23,102 nucleotides of DNA from a virus: the IMG/VR virus record IMGVR_UViG_3300047444_001104, positions 1 to 23,102 of that record. One strand, given 5' to 3'. A program made the translations under genes and the position numbers. Shown here piece after piece: positions 6,921-14,423 of the stretch. Position 1 is the stretch's first letter. The number at the start of each line of letters is the position of its first letter. The notes beneath the pieces were generated by a model. It searched no databases. It was given only the letters and a program-made list of their open reading frames with translations, and was not told where the DNA came from.

Positions 6921-8747
6921 TCAGCTCCCTCCGAACATCTCGCGCAGCGCGCCCTTGTTGGTCCGCACCGCGTTCAACATGGCGCGGCTGGCGACGCCGC
7001 GAGAGCCGCCGCCGAACACGTCGAGGAGGCTCTGTGCGTCAAACGCATAGACGTTCATCGTCGTGCCGCCTCCGCGCGCCGCCGAGTCGACGGCGTCGCG
7101 GCCGCCCATGCGCGACACTTCGCCCTGGGAGAGCACGCGCTCTCCGGCGAGGCCAATCATCGGGACTTCGCCGACCCAGCCGCCCGTGTGGTAGCGGACC
7201 CAGCCGCCGGCGTGCTGTGTCGGGAAAGGATTCTCCCACTCGCTCGGGTCCGAGGCGCCGTAGTTGGTCGGCGCCACATAGCCCGGAGGCGGCGTTGGCC
7301 CGCTGCCCGCGGTGAAGAAGCCTTTGGCCTGGTTACCCAGTCCTGTCGCGCCGCTGAAGTCGCCGCCGAAGCCCTTCTGGATGAAGCTGACGAGCCCGCC
7401 GAAGAGCGGAATCGCCGCGCCGACGATGCCCATGATGGCGCCAGCGAGCTGGGCGGCGAAGTCGGGGCCGCCGCCCTTGCCGCCCTTGCCCTGAATCATG
7501 CTGATCATTCCTTCGACCAGCACCGTGCCGATGCGCTCGCCCGCGGAGGTCCACATCTTCTCCTGGCTCTTGAGCTGCTCCTGCGCGAGCCGGGCCTGCT
7601 CCTTCATCTCTGAGAGCTCTTGCTCGTCGAGCTTCTTCTGCTGCTCGAGCCAAGCCTTCGCGGCCTCGTCCTTGATTTTGAACTCTTCGTCCTGCGCCTG
7701 CATCAAGGCCTTGTTCCGTTTGTCGTGGTAGTCATCGAAGGCCTTCTCGTCGTCGTCCTCGGCCTTGCGCGCGGCGACCCACTGCTCGTCGAGCCACTTG
7801 TTGTACTTCTCGAGGTACGCCTCCTCGTTCTTCTCGGCCTTGTCGAGCTGCTTCTTGGACGGCGACAGCTCGACCTGGCCGATGTCGAGGTCGACTCCGC
7901 CGTCCTTCGCGAGTGGGTTCTGTCCCTCGACGCCAGGCACGGCCTCTTGTGTTTTTCCCGTGCCGAAGATCGCCTGGCCTACGGCCGCCTGCATTCCTCC
8001 GAAGCCGCCGCGCCAAAAGCCAGACCACACGTCGAGCACGTGTGACTTCGTCTCGAGCATCGCTAAGAACTCGCCGAACGACTTCTTCGCCTCGTCGACG
8101 GCGATGCTCGCCGCACGCATCTGGCCACTGAGTCCCTCGGCCTCAGTCGCCGCGGCACCGCCGAACTTCTTATTGAGCGCCTCAATGGCGGCGGCGAAGT
8201 CCTTGGACTTATCGCCGGTCTCTTCAAACTTCACCCCCATGCGGCCCAAGCTGCCGTGTCCGCTCTCGACGCCGCGGATCAGCATCATCATCGCGCTGTT
8301 CGCGTCCTGCCCCGTCGCGGTCGCGAAGTTCTGCACGGCCACGATGGCGTTGCCGATGACCTCGGGTGCCGCACCGTATCGGAGCAGCATCGTCTGCATG
8401 TGCTCGACGTCTTCGGCCTTCACCGCGAGATTGCGGCCGATGACCTCAGCCTGCTCCGTGAACTCCTTGGTGAGATCTCCGGCAGCAAACGCCAGTTGTC
8501 GCTGGGCTGCCTCGGCTTTGGCGTACTCCTGCACCGACTCGCTGACGAAGTCCTTCGCGAACTCGACGGCCTTCTCGAAGGCGTTGGCCGCAAGAGCGCC
8601 AGCGGTGAAGCTCTCCTTGAGCTCGTCGGCCTTCTCTTTCAGTTCGTGGAAGCTGTCGTGCGCCTCGTGGGCGGCGCTGCCGGCGTCGTGCAACGCTGCG
8701 CTCGCCTCGCCCGAGTCGCCGCCGATGTGCAGCTCCAGGTCAGCCAT
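6921..8747 (-). CDS. Tail tape measure protein, 608 aa
   Basis: The tape measure sets tail length and is ejected with DNA. It has a strong SD (AAGGAG, 7 nt before ATG), and the start overlaps the frameshifted chaperone gene by 8 bp. Features in order: an Ala/Glu-rich helical N-terminus (HELKEKADELKESFTAGAL); a segment typical of minor tail/tape proteins (TGQDANSAMMMLIRGVES, LGRMGVKFEETGDKSKDF, GLSGQMRAA); a long charged coiled coil (about residues 295-405, with many E/K/Q repeats); a hydrophobic stretch (AGAIMGIVGAAIPLFGGLVS, about 430-455); and a C-terminus HTGGWVGEVPMIGLAGERV then LSQGEVSRMGG. This closing motif is common in tape measure proteins. At about 1.5 angstrom per residue it would suggest a tail near 90 nm. 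Position right after G/GT chaperones is diagnostic. Confidence 0.93.
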   Translation of the reverse strand: MADLELHIGGDSGEASAALHDAGSAAHEAHDSFHELKEKADELKESFTAGALAANAFEKAVEFAKDFVSESVQEYAKAEAAQRQLAFAAGDLTKEFTEQAEVIGRNLAVKAEDVEHMQTMLLRYGAAPEVIGNAIVAVQNFATATGQDANSAMMMLIRGVESGHGSLGRMGVKFEETGDKSKDFAAAIEALNKKFGGAAATEAEGLSGQMRAASIAVDEAKKSFGEFLAMLETKSHVLDVWSGFWRGGFGGMQAAVGQAIFGTGKTQEAVPGVEGQNPLAKDGGVDLDIGQVELSPSKKQLDKAEKNEEAYLEKYNKWLDEQWVAARKAEDDDEKAFDDYHDKRNKALMQAQDEEFKIKDEAAKAWLEQQKKLDEQELSEMKEQARLAQEQLKSQEKMWTSAGERIGTVLVEGMISMIQGKGGKGGGPDFAAQLAGAIMGIVGAAIPLFGGLVSFIQKGFGGDFSGATGLGNQAKGFFTAGSGPTPPPGYVAPTNYGASDPSEWENPFPTQHAGGWVRYHTGGWVGEVPMIGLAGERVLSQGEVSRMGGRDAVDSAARGGGTTMNVYAFDAQSLLDVFGGGSRGVASRAMLNAVRTNKGALREMFGGS

Positions 8748-9545
8748 CGGCCCGCTCCTTCCACCGCTTGAAGTCGTCGATGGCCATTTCTTCCGAGCGG
8801 CACACCGCCAGGCCGTCGACCATCACCGCGGGCCAGGCGTCGAGGACGCCACCCGAGTAGGCCGGCGCCTCATGCATGCGCGCGCTCCCCCAGCGCTCGA
8901 GCACCGCGGCGACCTGCCAGTGGGCGAGGGCCTCGTCGATGTCCACCGCGCGCTCGGTCCATCGTGGCTGCTCCGTCTGCCCCTTCTTCTTCGGCGGCAC
9001 CCACCCGAGGATGCCGAGCTGCTGGTCCGACTCCCACTTCAGCGGGCGGCCGTCTGGCTTCTGCCGCTCGCGCCGTTCGGCCGCGTCGTAGAAGTGAATC
9101 CACCAGAGAGCCGCCCTGAGAAAAAACTGGCGCGCGAGTCCAGCGTGTTGACCTCGACGAGCGCCCGCCCGGGCTCGAGGAAGGCGGCCAGCCCCGTCAG
9201 CTTCGACGTCGCGAAGTCGAAGTAGCCCGCCAGCGTCGTCACGGGCTGGCCGCCCACCGTGAGCGGCTCGGCGCCGAAGCGCACGTAGGGCTCGAGCGCC
9301 TTCGCGTACCGAGTCACGGCCTCCGCGCGGGACGCCTCGTTGCGCGCGGCCACGGCCTCGGGCGGCGCGTCGTCAGACAGCTCCGACGCAGGCCCCGGCG
9401 TCGTCAGCGCGACCTCCGTCGCCTTCATCTGTTCCTTCGACATCGAGCCGTTGAGCTCGAAGTAGAAGGGGCGCTCGAGTGCGCGGTTGCCGAGCAAATC
9501 AGGCACGTACTGCACCCATCGGACGGTGTCGGTGAGGTTGGCCAT
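8740..9545 (-). CDS. GT-type tail assembly chaperone, made by -1 ribosomal frameshift (~268 aa)
   Basis: In many long-tailed phages the two ORFs before the tape measure are joined by programmed frameshifting to make the G and GT tail chaperones. Here the zero-frame ORF starts at ATG 9545 (GAGG, 8 nt upstream). The slip site T-TTT-TTC lies at 9126-9120. In the -1 frame translation continues without a stop to 8740: LRAALWWIHFYDAAERRER, then KWESDQQLGILGWVPPKKK, then the part that alone would start at 9000 (PPKKKGQTEQPRW) to DDFKRWKERADG. The -1 continuation upstream of 9000 has normal protein-like composition and no start codon of its own near the slip site, which supports fusion. Expected product: 142 plus 126 residues. 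The alternative is an independent start at 9000 (86 aa), which I consider less likely. Confidence 0.8.
9039..9545 (-). CDS. G-type tail assembly chaperone, zero-frame product, 168 aa
   Basis: This is the product of normal termination in the zero frame. N-terminus MANLTDTVRWVQYVPDLLGN, a helical Ala/Glu-rich middle (PPEAVAARNEASRAEAVTRY) and a region GYFDFATSKLTGLAAFLEP. After the slip site the tail SGRLSGGFTSTTRPNGASG is low-complexity, as expected for a short zero-frame extension. In the lambda-type model, G and GT coat the tape measure and recruit tube subunits in the cytoplasm and are absent from mature virions. The gene lies two bases after the preceding small gene and upstream of the tape measure, matching conserved order. 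Confidence 0.8.
   Translation of the reverse strand: MANLTDTVRWVQYVPDLLGNRALERPFYFELNGSMSKEQMKATEVALTTPGPASELSDDAPPEAVAARNEASRAEAVTRYAKALEPYVRFGAEPLTVGGQPVTTLAGYFDFATSKLTGLAAFLEPGRALVEVNTLDSRASFFSGRLSGGFTSTTRPNGASGRSQTAAR
9120..9126 (-). other. Programmed -1 frameshift slippery heptamer T TTT TTC
   Basis: Read on the minus strand, the zero-frame codons are AGT TTT TTC TCA. A -1 slip on T-TTT-TTC (X-XXY-YYZ type) leads into the open -1 frame, which continues to 8740. Six consecutive T residues on the coding strand make this the most slippery site in the gene. No downstream pseudoknot was worked out. Confidence 0.75.
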
Positions 9546-9547
9546 GG

Positions 9548-9850
9548 TCAGTGCCTCGAAGCGATGACGGGGCTGTCGACGAGCTGCAGCTTGCTGCCGC
9601 CTGGCGTCACCGGCTTCACGCCCTTCACCTTCGCCTTCAGCATCGCGCGGCGGCTGTCGAGCAGACGGCCGTGCCGCTCCTCCTGTACCTTCTGCACCGC
9701 CACCTCCTGGCGCGAGCGCAGCACGGTGATGATGTTCTCGATGCCCAGCGCGACCATGTCCTCGTCGAGGGCCTCGTGCTCGAGCTCCTCCACCAGGGCA
9801 TGCGCCTTCGCGTCGGTGTCGAACGGCGTGTTCTCGTGCAGCCGCGGCAT
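9548..9850 (-). CDS. Small tail-module protein of unknown function, 100 aa
   Basis: It lies between the tail tube and the G-type chaperone. It starts MPRLHENTPFDTDAKAHALV and is rich in charged residues: a helical N-terminal half (EELEHEALDEDMVALGIENI) and a basic second half (RAMLKAKVKGVKPVTPGG). No signal peptide, TM segment or metal motif is present. Small unnamed proteins are frequent at this place in siphovirus tail modules and may be accessory assembly factors. The function is not recognised. It ends two bases before the chaperone ATG. Confidence 0.75.
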   Translation of the reverse strand: MPRLHENTPFDTDAKAHALVEELEHEALDEDMVALGIENIITVLRSRQEVAVQKVQEERHGRLLDSRRAMLKAKVKGVKPVTPGGSKLQLVDSPVIASRH

Positions 9851-9866
9851 GTGTCCTCCGGGACTT

Positions 9867-11099
9867 TCAGGTGAGGGTGAGCGTCATCAAGTCGTTGCCG
9901 CTGGTGCTGTCGCGGGTGCGCAGCGTCAGCGACTGGTAGGCGACGTCGTTGCCGTTGTCGGGCACCTTGTAGGCGTCCACCTCGCACTGCGGCAGCGAGA
10001 AGGTGGCGATGCTGCCCGTGCCGGTGCCGCAGGCGATGGAGAGCGCCAGCGGCGTGGCCTGCACGCTGGCCTTGCCGAGCAGCGCCAGGTCCTCACGCCG
10101 CATCAGGCCCTTGAGCGTCACCTTGGCGCTGCAGCGCTTCACGATGGGCGTCTGGATGTACTTGCTGCCCGTCTCGCCCGGCCCGAGCTCGATGCCCGAC
10201 GTGAATTCGACAGTGAAGCTCTGGAAGCGGATGGTCTGCGAGTCCAGCGTCACCGAGCAGTTGACTTCGGAGATGGGCGAGCCTGTGTAGGCCGACAGCG
10301 TCGGCAGGTACGGGACGAGCGGCTTGGCCGCGTGCGCCGCGCCGGAGCTGGCGAGCTGCGCCCGCGCGACGGTGCCGGTGGTGGCGCCAGCCGTAGGAGT
10401 GACGGTGATTTTGACGATTTCGCTCTCAATCTGATACCAACCGATGCCTTGCGCGAAGCGGTACGCCTCCTCGGCGCTGCCGAAGGTGATGGTGGTGGCT
10501 GAGCCGTCCGCGAAGGTGATGCTCAGCGAGTAGGCGAGCGTGTACTTGCCGATGGCGTCGCCGCTGGCCTTGAGCGTCAGTTCCTTGTCTCCGCCGCTCC
10601 AGCTCAGCGTCTTGGCGATGCAGCCACGCATCTGCTCGGCGAGGTAGCGCGACGTCGTGGCGCCCGAGCCGACGCCGAGGCACCGGTAGAGGCTCATCGA
10701 CTGCAAGCTGTTGCCGCCGCCCGTGTCGAATCCGTCATTGAGCGGGTTCGGCGCGATGGAGTACGTGACGTTGGAGCTGCCGTTGACCGTCTCGCTGAGT
10801 CCGGCAGCGCGGTAGAGCACGGCCTCATGCGGCACCGTGTCGACGGTGGCGCGCGATTTCACCGACGTCTCGAGGCTCCACGGCATCTGGGCGACGCGGC
10901 CGATGACGTAGCCGTCCGTCATGCCACGGCCGACGTTCCTGTCTTTCTTCGGCCGCACCGCGCCGAGCTCGGCATTGCCGGTGTCGATGCTGATGAACTC
11001 GATGGCCTGGTTGGCGGCGGGGTTGGGCACGGTGCCGAAGGTGGCCTCGCTCGCAGCGAGGACTCGGGCATCCCAGGCATCTACCGGTTCTGCGGCCAT
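9867..11099 (-). CDS. Major tail tube protein, 410 aa
   Basis: It has a strong SD (AAGGAG, 7 nt before ATG). N-terminus MAAEPVDAWDARVLAASEAT then FGTVPNPAANQAIEFISID, a typical opening of phage tail tube proteins. The middle has LETSVKSRATVDTVPHEAVL and beta-rich stretches (KTLSWSGGDKELTLKASGDA; VNCSVTLDSQTIRFQSFTVE), and the C-terminus ends YQSLTLRTRDSTSGNDLMTL. The length is on the large side, suggesting an extra domain (perhaps Ig-like or an insertion around residues 190-270). Its place upstream of the chaperones and tape measure, after neck proteins, fits the tube that hexamerises around the tape measure. No sheath gene follows, which supports a non-contractile tail. Confidence 0.85.
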   Translation of the reverse strand: MAAEPVDAWDARVLAASEATFGTVPNPAANQAIEFISIDTGNAELGAVRPKKDRNVGRGMTDGYVIGRVAQMPWSLETSVKSRATVDTVPHEAVLYRAAGLSETVNGSSNVTYSIAPNPLNDGFDTGGGNSLQSMSLYRCLGVGSGATTSRYLAEQMRGCIAKTLSWSGGDKELTLKASGDAIGKYTLAYSLSITFADGSATTITFGSAEEAYRFAQGIGWYQIESEIVKITVTPTAGATTGTVARAQLASSGAAHAAKPLVPYLPTLSAYTGSPISEVNCSVTLDSQTIRFQSFTVEFTSGIELGPGETGSKYIQTPIVKRCSAKVTLKGLMRREDLALLGKASVQATPLALSIACGTGTGSIATFSLPQCEVDAYKVPDNGNDVAYQSLTLRTRDSTSGNDLMTLTLT

Positions 11100-11100
11100 G

Positions 11101-11205
11101 TCAGTGCTCCTTCAGGTTGCGGAGAAAAAGCGCGGGCGCGGGATTGCCGCCCGCGTCGGCGTCGACGTTTGTGAGCGCGTGCGTCGCCGAAGGGTGGAGG
11201 CTCAT
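11101..11205 (-). CDS. 34-residue peptide between terminator candidate and tail tube
   Basis: ATG 11205 overlaps the previous stop as ATGA, and the stop is followed after one base by the tail tube ATG. The peptide starts MSLHPSATHALTNVDADAGG and ends RNLKEH. Position and tight coupling suggest a real short gene, although its 3' end also carries the strong AAGGAG ribosome site of the tail tube. It could therefore act partly as a translational coupling leader. No function is recognised. Confidence 0.55.
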   Translation of the reverse strand: MSLHPSATHALTNVDADAGGNPAPALFLRNLKEH

Positions 11206-12053
11206 GTAGTGTCGGGCCTCTCGAAGACGCGGATGGCAAGCTGCATGAAGGCCCTGTCGAAGAGCCCATTGGGCGGCGGCGGGCCCTCGGCGCCGCCCCG
11301 GAAACTGAAGGGAACGCCGTCGATGAGGCATGACTTCTCGCCCACCTTGACGATGTCGCCGATGCCCTCGCGGCCGAGCCGGCGGCCCCTGTCGGTGAGC
11401 AACGTCTCGCGCACGCACCGCACCACCGAATGAATGTGCTCACGGCTGCGGTTGACCTGGACGTTGGTCTCGCGGTGAAGGATGCCGAGGTCGACGCTGA
11501 CGAGGTACTCATCGCGGCGGATGTCGGGCTGCACCGGCGTGCTGCTGCGGCGGCCGATAATGATCCAAAAGCCCTGACCCATGTCAGGCAGCACCGGCAG
11601 GCCGTCGGCGACGCCCTTGTAGCCGGGCGCCACCACCGGGGCCGCCACCACCTTCTCGCCGCCGGCGTCGAAGCCCAGCAGTGCGTTGGCGCCTGTCGTG
11701 TCTGGCCCGAGCGCCACCGACTGCGCGGCCGACGTCGGGGCGGTGCCGGTGAGCAGCACGTGACCGTCGCTGTCGGCCGACGCCAGTGCGGGCACGACGG
11801 CGTTGAAGTCCGCGGCGAGCTGCACCGCCGTGCGGCCCGAGCCGGTGGTGAACGGCACCGCACTGAAGCCGGTGTCGACGCCCGTCGACGAGACGCTCGT
11901 CGCCATGCCCGACGTCACGTTGAAGGGCTCGACGTAGGGCGACTTCAGCACCGGCGCGCGCGTAGCGTTGACGGTGGCGACTCGGGCCGGCAGCTGCGCC
12001 AGCAGCCAGTCGCGCAGTGCGGAGACGGCAATCTGCTCGGCGCGCACGGCCAT
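11202..12053 (-). CDS. Neck / tail-terminator candidate, 283 aa
   Basis: The ATG at 12053 overlaps the gpG-like stop by one base (TGATG); a longer in-frame extension upstream has Arg/Ala shadow composition and is rejected. N-terminus MAVRAEQIAVSALRDWLLAQ is helical. The middle is Ala/Val/Thr-rich (TGTAPTSAAQSVALGPDTTG). The C-terminal third has GFWIIIGRRSSTPVQPDIRR, EYLVSVDLGILHRETNVQV and HSVVRCVRETLL, which read like an alternating beta-alpha core. In siphovirus order, the gene between the tail-completion protein and the tube is normally the tail terminator or head-tail stopper; that is the basis for the call. No named domain was recognised. Confidence 0.7.
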   Translation of the reverse strand: MAVRAEQIAVSALRDWLLAQLPARVATVNATRAPVLKSPYVEPFNVTSGMATSVSSTGVDTGFSAVPFTTGSGRTAVQLAADFNAVVPALASADSDGHVLLTGTAPTSAAQSVALGPDTTGANALLGFDAGGEKVVAAPVVAPGYKGVADGLPVLPDMGQGFWIIIGRRSSTPVQPDIRRDEYLVSVDLGILHRETNVQVNRSREHIHSVVRCVRETLLTDRGRRLGREGIGDIVKVGEKSCLIDGVPFSFRGGAEGPPPPNGLFDRAFMQLAIRVFERPDTT

Positions 12054-12604
12054 CAGCTGTCCGCCTCCGCCGGAATGTCGACGTACTTGTCGAGCTCGGC
12101 CGACTGCATCGCCTCGCGGGCGCCCTGGTAGGCGAGCCGCGCGAGCTCGCGCTCGAACTCCGACGCGAAGTCGAAGGGCGGCCGGTCCACCATCCGGCGC
12201 GTGCCGGTCTGGTGGTAGCTGGCGTACTGCAGCCCCTGCGTGCCGAAATTGAACATGCTCGCCGAGTAGTCGCGCGCGGCGTGCGCGCTGCCCGAGCTCG
12301 TCAGCGCTTCCTTGAGCGCTCCGGTGCGCACCAGCACCGGTTGTCCCGGGTAGTGCTGCGACTTCCAGGCCTCGTAGGCCGGCGTCAGCGCCGCCCAACT
12401 ACCGCGGTTGGGCCCGCCGCCCTCCTGGGCGAATTGCGCGCCGAGCGCTGCCTCGAAGGCTGGCCCCAACAGCGGGAAAACATACTTGCCGAAGTCAGCC
12501 AACTCGTCGCCGGCGCGCTCGAAGGCCACCGCCAGCTTCTGGAAGGCGAGCTCGTCCTCCTGGCCGCGGACGAGATACTTCACCTCGAAGCCGGCGACGC
12601 TCAC
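12053..12604 (-). CDS. Virion morphogenesis / tail completion protein (Mu gpG, HK97 gp10-like), 183 aa
   Basis: Proteins of this family act at the neck and complete tails or join them to heads. Visible family features: GPNRGSWAALTPAYEAWKSQ (the 'W..L.P.Y..WK' motif), VLVRTGALKEAL (the 'LvrTG.L..sl' motif), then FGTQGLQYASYHQTG and RRMVDRPPFDF (the 'Y...HQ.G....RPpf' motif), and a helical end ELARLAYQGAREAMQ. Length is normal for the family. The GTG start lies in a GTGA overlap with the 35-residue membrane peptide. Together with the Mu-like portal at the left end it suggests a Mu-related head-neck module. Confidence 0.85.
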   Translation of the reverse strand: MSVAGFEVKYLVRGQEDELAFQKLAVAFERAGDELADFGKYVFPLLGPAFEAALGAQFAQEGGGPNRGSWAALTPAYEAWKSQHYPGQPVLVRTGALKEALTSSGSAHAARDYSASMFNFGTQGLQYASYHQTGTRRMVDRPPFDFASEFERELARLAYQGAREAMQSAELDKYVDIPAEADS

Positions 12605-12708
12605 GGCGTCACCGCCCAGCGCAGCCAGAGCAGGTTAAGCCACGTGCCCAGGGCGCTGAGGCCGAGGGCAGCAAGCACGGTGGCGGCCAGCTTGGCGTGT
12701 GCGCTCAC
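12601..12708 (-). CDS. 35-residue single-span membrane peptide
   Basis: It is too short for ordinary ORF calling. Starting at GTG 12708, the peptide is VSAHAKLAATVLAALGLSAL, then GTWLNLLWLRWAVTP, with the stop overlapping the next start (GTGA). Nearly the whole chain is a hydrophobic helix with a basic residue near the N-terminus and Trp residues at the far end. It is the first gene after the terminase. It could be a small holin-like, sensing or regulatory membrane peptide; the function is not known. The SD is not obvious. Confidence 0.55.
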   Translation of the reverse strand: MSAHAKLAATVLAALGLSALGTWLNLLWLRWAVTP

Positions 12709-12731
12709 GTGGCCAAGACTTCGGCCCCGAG

Positions 12732-12750
12732 CGGCGAAGCATCAACACTC
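12732..12750. repeat. 19-bp direct repeat, copy 2 (at terminase stop)
   Basis: This is an exact copy of 1497-1515. It overlaps the last two bases of the large-terminase stop codon and the first bases of the following 40-bp intergenic gap. The two copies mark the two ends of the tail module. Confidence 0.9.
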
Positions 12751-14095
12751 AGAGCTCAGTTGCGTGCCACGCGCCCAGCCTCGTCGGCTCGGCCGGCTCG
12801 CTACTGACGCGGCCGTTGCCCATTGTCGCCTCGTCGTACGCACCCACCAACGCGTCGACGTCGTCGTCCTCGCCGCCCGTGCCCGTGAAGTTGGTCACCA
12901 CCGCGAGGAATTCATCGAGCCAGGGCGCCGCCTGCGGCACCAGCACGTCGCCGCGGTTCCACGCGGCCGCGCAAGGCAGGGCCCGCGTCAGCTTGTCGGC
13001 CCGGGCCAGCACCGGCACTACCGGCACCGCGTGCGGCGGCTCGTTGAACATCTGCCCGAGGCCCACCTCTGTCGATGACGTGTACCAGCGCCAGCGCGTC
13101 GCTGGCGCGTGGCTGTGAATGGCGTGTAGCTCCAGTCGGAACTGCGGCACCGCCACCTTTCGCCGGAGCACGTCGGCCACGTAGAGTTTGCCGCCGGCGA
13201 CCAGCAGTCGCACGGCGATGCTCCAGTGCGCCGACGACTTCGCGGCGTACGACAAGTCGAGGCCTCCGGCGCTGCGGTACACCTTCGGCAGCTCCGTATA
13301 TGTCGTGGGCGGGCCGAAGACGACGGCGCCACGCGGGCGTGGGCGGCCCTGGTACAGCGATTCCCAGGTGAAGTCACCGACGCGGGAGCGCTTCTCCTCG
13401 AGCGCCTCGCGCGTCCAGCGCTCCGGCCAGAGCGGCAGGCCCGTCTCGTCATCGAGGGCAGCCAGGCGGACAAAGCTCCAGCCGTCGCGCACCAACTCGG
13501 CGATGAGGTCCTCCGGATGCCACCGCGCCATGAAGACGAAGCACGAGCCGTTAGGGGTGAGGCGCGTCTCGACGACGTCGTTCATGAAGTCGCGCACCGT
13601 GCGGCGCGTCGTCGGGCTCTCGGCCTCCGGCCGGTTCTTGTACGGGTCATCGACGATGGCGATGTTGACGCGCTTGCCCGTCAATGCGCCGCGCACCGAC
13701 GTGCCGATGAAACCGCCGCCCTCGCGCGTGTCCCACTGGTCCAACCTGTCGGACTCGAGCGGCATGCCCAGCCTGTCGACGACGATGCGGCGGGCCAGCT
13801 TCGACTTGTCGCGCACGAGCTCGTCGCCATACGTCGCGTAGCCGAAGCGCAGCGCTGGGTCCTGCCAGAGCCCCCATGCGACGCCGTGCGACAGGGTGTC
13901 GGACTTGCCGTGTTGCGGCGGCGCGCAGAAGCACATGCGCAGCGCCTCGCCTCTCACCGCGCGCTCGAAAGGCTCGACGACGGCGCGCAGGTGTTTCGGC
14001 TGGCCGTACGCCGGCGTCGCCCAGGGGACGAAGGCCAGCAGGCTGCGCCGAGCGAGCTCGCGCTCGACGTCAGTGAGTCGTAGGCGCGGCAGCAT
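12749..14095 (-). CDS. Terminase large subunit, 448 aa
   Basis: This is the ATP-driven DNA packaging motor and nuclease. The N-terminal ATPase has Walker A APPQHGKS (residues 58-65), a Walker B-type strand VNIAIVDDP (about 143-151, with DD where DE is common), and a coupling-type motif FMARWHPED (about 188-196). The C-terminal RNase H-like nuclease is suggested by GGLDLSYAAKSSAHWS (about 278-292, first acidic residue in LDL), and by the acidic DDDVDALVGAYDEA near the end. The length is normal. The ATG at 14095 overlaps the small terminase by 26 bp. Its 3' end touches a 19-bp repeat. A portal gene would be expected next but is 11 kb away. Confidence 0.93.
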   Translation of the reverse strand: MLPRLRLTDVERELARRSLLAFVPWATPAYGQPKHLRAVVEPFERAVRGEALRMCFCAPPQHGKSDTLSHGVAWGLWQDPALRFGYATYGDELVRDKSKLARRIVVDRLGMPLESDRLDQWDTREGGGFIGTSVRGALTGKRVNIAIVDDPYKNRPEAESPTTRRTVRDFMNDVVETRLTPNGSCFVFMARWHPEDLIAELVRDGWSFVRLAALDDETGLPLWPERWTREALEEKRSRVGDFTWESLYQGRPRPRGAVVFGPPTTYTELPKVYRSAGGLDLSYAAKSSAHWSIAVRLLVAGGKLYVADVLRRKVAVPQFRLELHAIHSHAPATRWRWYTSSTEVGLGQMFNEPPHAVPVVPVLARADKLTRALPCAAAWNRGDVLVPQAAPWLDEFLAVVTNFTGTGGEDDDVDALVGAYDEATMGNGRVSSEPAEPTRLGAWHATEL

Positions 14096-14423
14096 CTTCG
14101 AGAATCGACCTCAGTTCCTCGAGCTGCTCGACGGAGAGCTTCGAGTAGTCGATTTCGAGGGGCCCGCCGTCCTTGCCGCTCAGCTCAACCAGTTGTCGGG
14201 CCTTGCCGTAGGCGCGGTTGAAGGCCTCCGTGATGGCGCGCACGTCCGGCTTCTTCCGCAACGCGGCGCGGAACAGCGCAGCTACAAGCTCGTCGCCGCG
14301 GCGGCGCAGGGCCTCGATAATTTCCTTCTCTTCCTTGGGTCGACCGCCCGGGTTGCCCGACGTGCCCTTTGGGAACGTCCCGTTCTTGCGGCGCCTGATC
14401 TGAGGTTTCTGTGGGGCCTTCAT
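14070..14423 (-). CDS. Small terminase-like protein with DUF5681-type N-terminus, 117 aa
   Basis: The small subunit recognises the packaging site and loads the motor. The N-terminus has NGTFPKGTSGNPGGRPK, the motif typical of DUF5681 proteins, which are commonly encoded beside large terminases. Then comes a helical section (EEKEIIEALRRRGDELVAAL; AITEAFNRAYGKARQLVEL) and an acidic C-terminus (EQLEELRSILEDAA). The start has GGAGG four nt upstream and an ATGA overlap with the HTH gene. The role is inferred from position and motif. The basic N-terminal segment is consistent with DNA contact. Confidence 0.8.
   Translation of the reverse strand: MKAPQKPQIRRRKNGTFPKGTSGNPGGRPKEEKEIIEALRRRGDELVAALFRAALRKKPDVRAITEAFNRAYGKARQLVELSGKDGGPLEIDYSKLSVEQLEELRSILEDAAAPTTH

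Noticed and set aside
8740-9000. Independent 86-aa gene upstream of the tape measure
   Set aside because: Its frame continues upstream as protein-like sequence to the slippery site, so it is better read as the GT extension.
7765-9225. 486-aa rightward ORF opposite the tape measure and chaperone genes
   Set aside because: Antisense shadow of a GC3-rich gene; Ser/Ala/Pro/Cys-rich without motifs, while the opposite strand encodes a clear tape measure.
11202-12398. 398-aa version of the neck/terminator candidate
   Set aside because: The first 115 residues are a shadow of the gpG-like gene; ATG 12053 with a TGATG overlap is the better start.
12017-13078. 353-aa rightward ORF opposite neck and terminase genes
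   Set aside because: Spans the opposite side of several well-supported genes; Arg/Ala/His-rich shadow.
12749-14095. CRISPR, insertion sequence or transposase signals anywhere in the window
   Set aside because: No regularly spaced repeats, no terminal inverted repeats with a transposase; the only mobile-element gene is the phage integrase.
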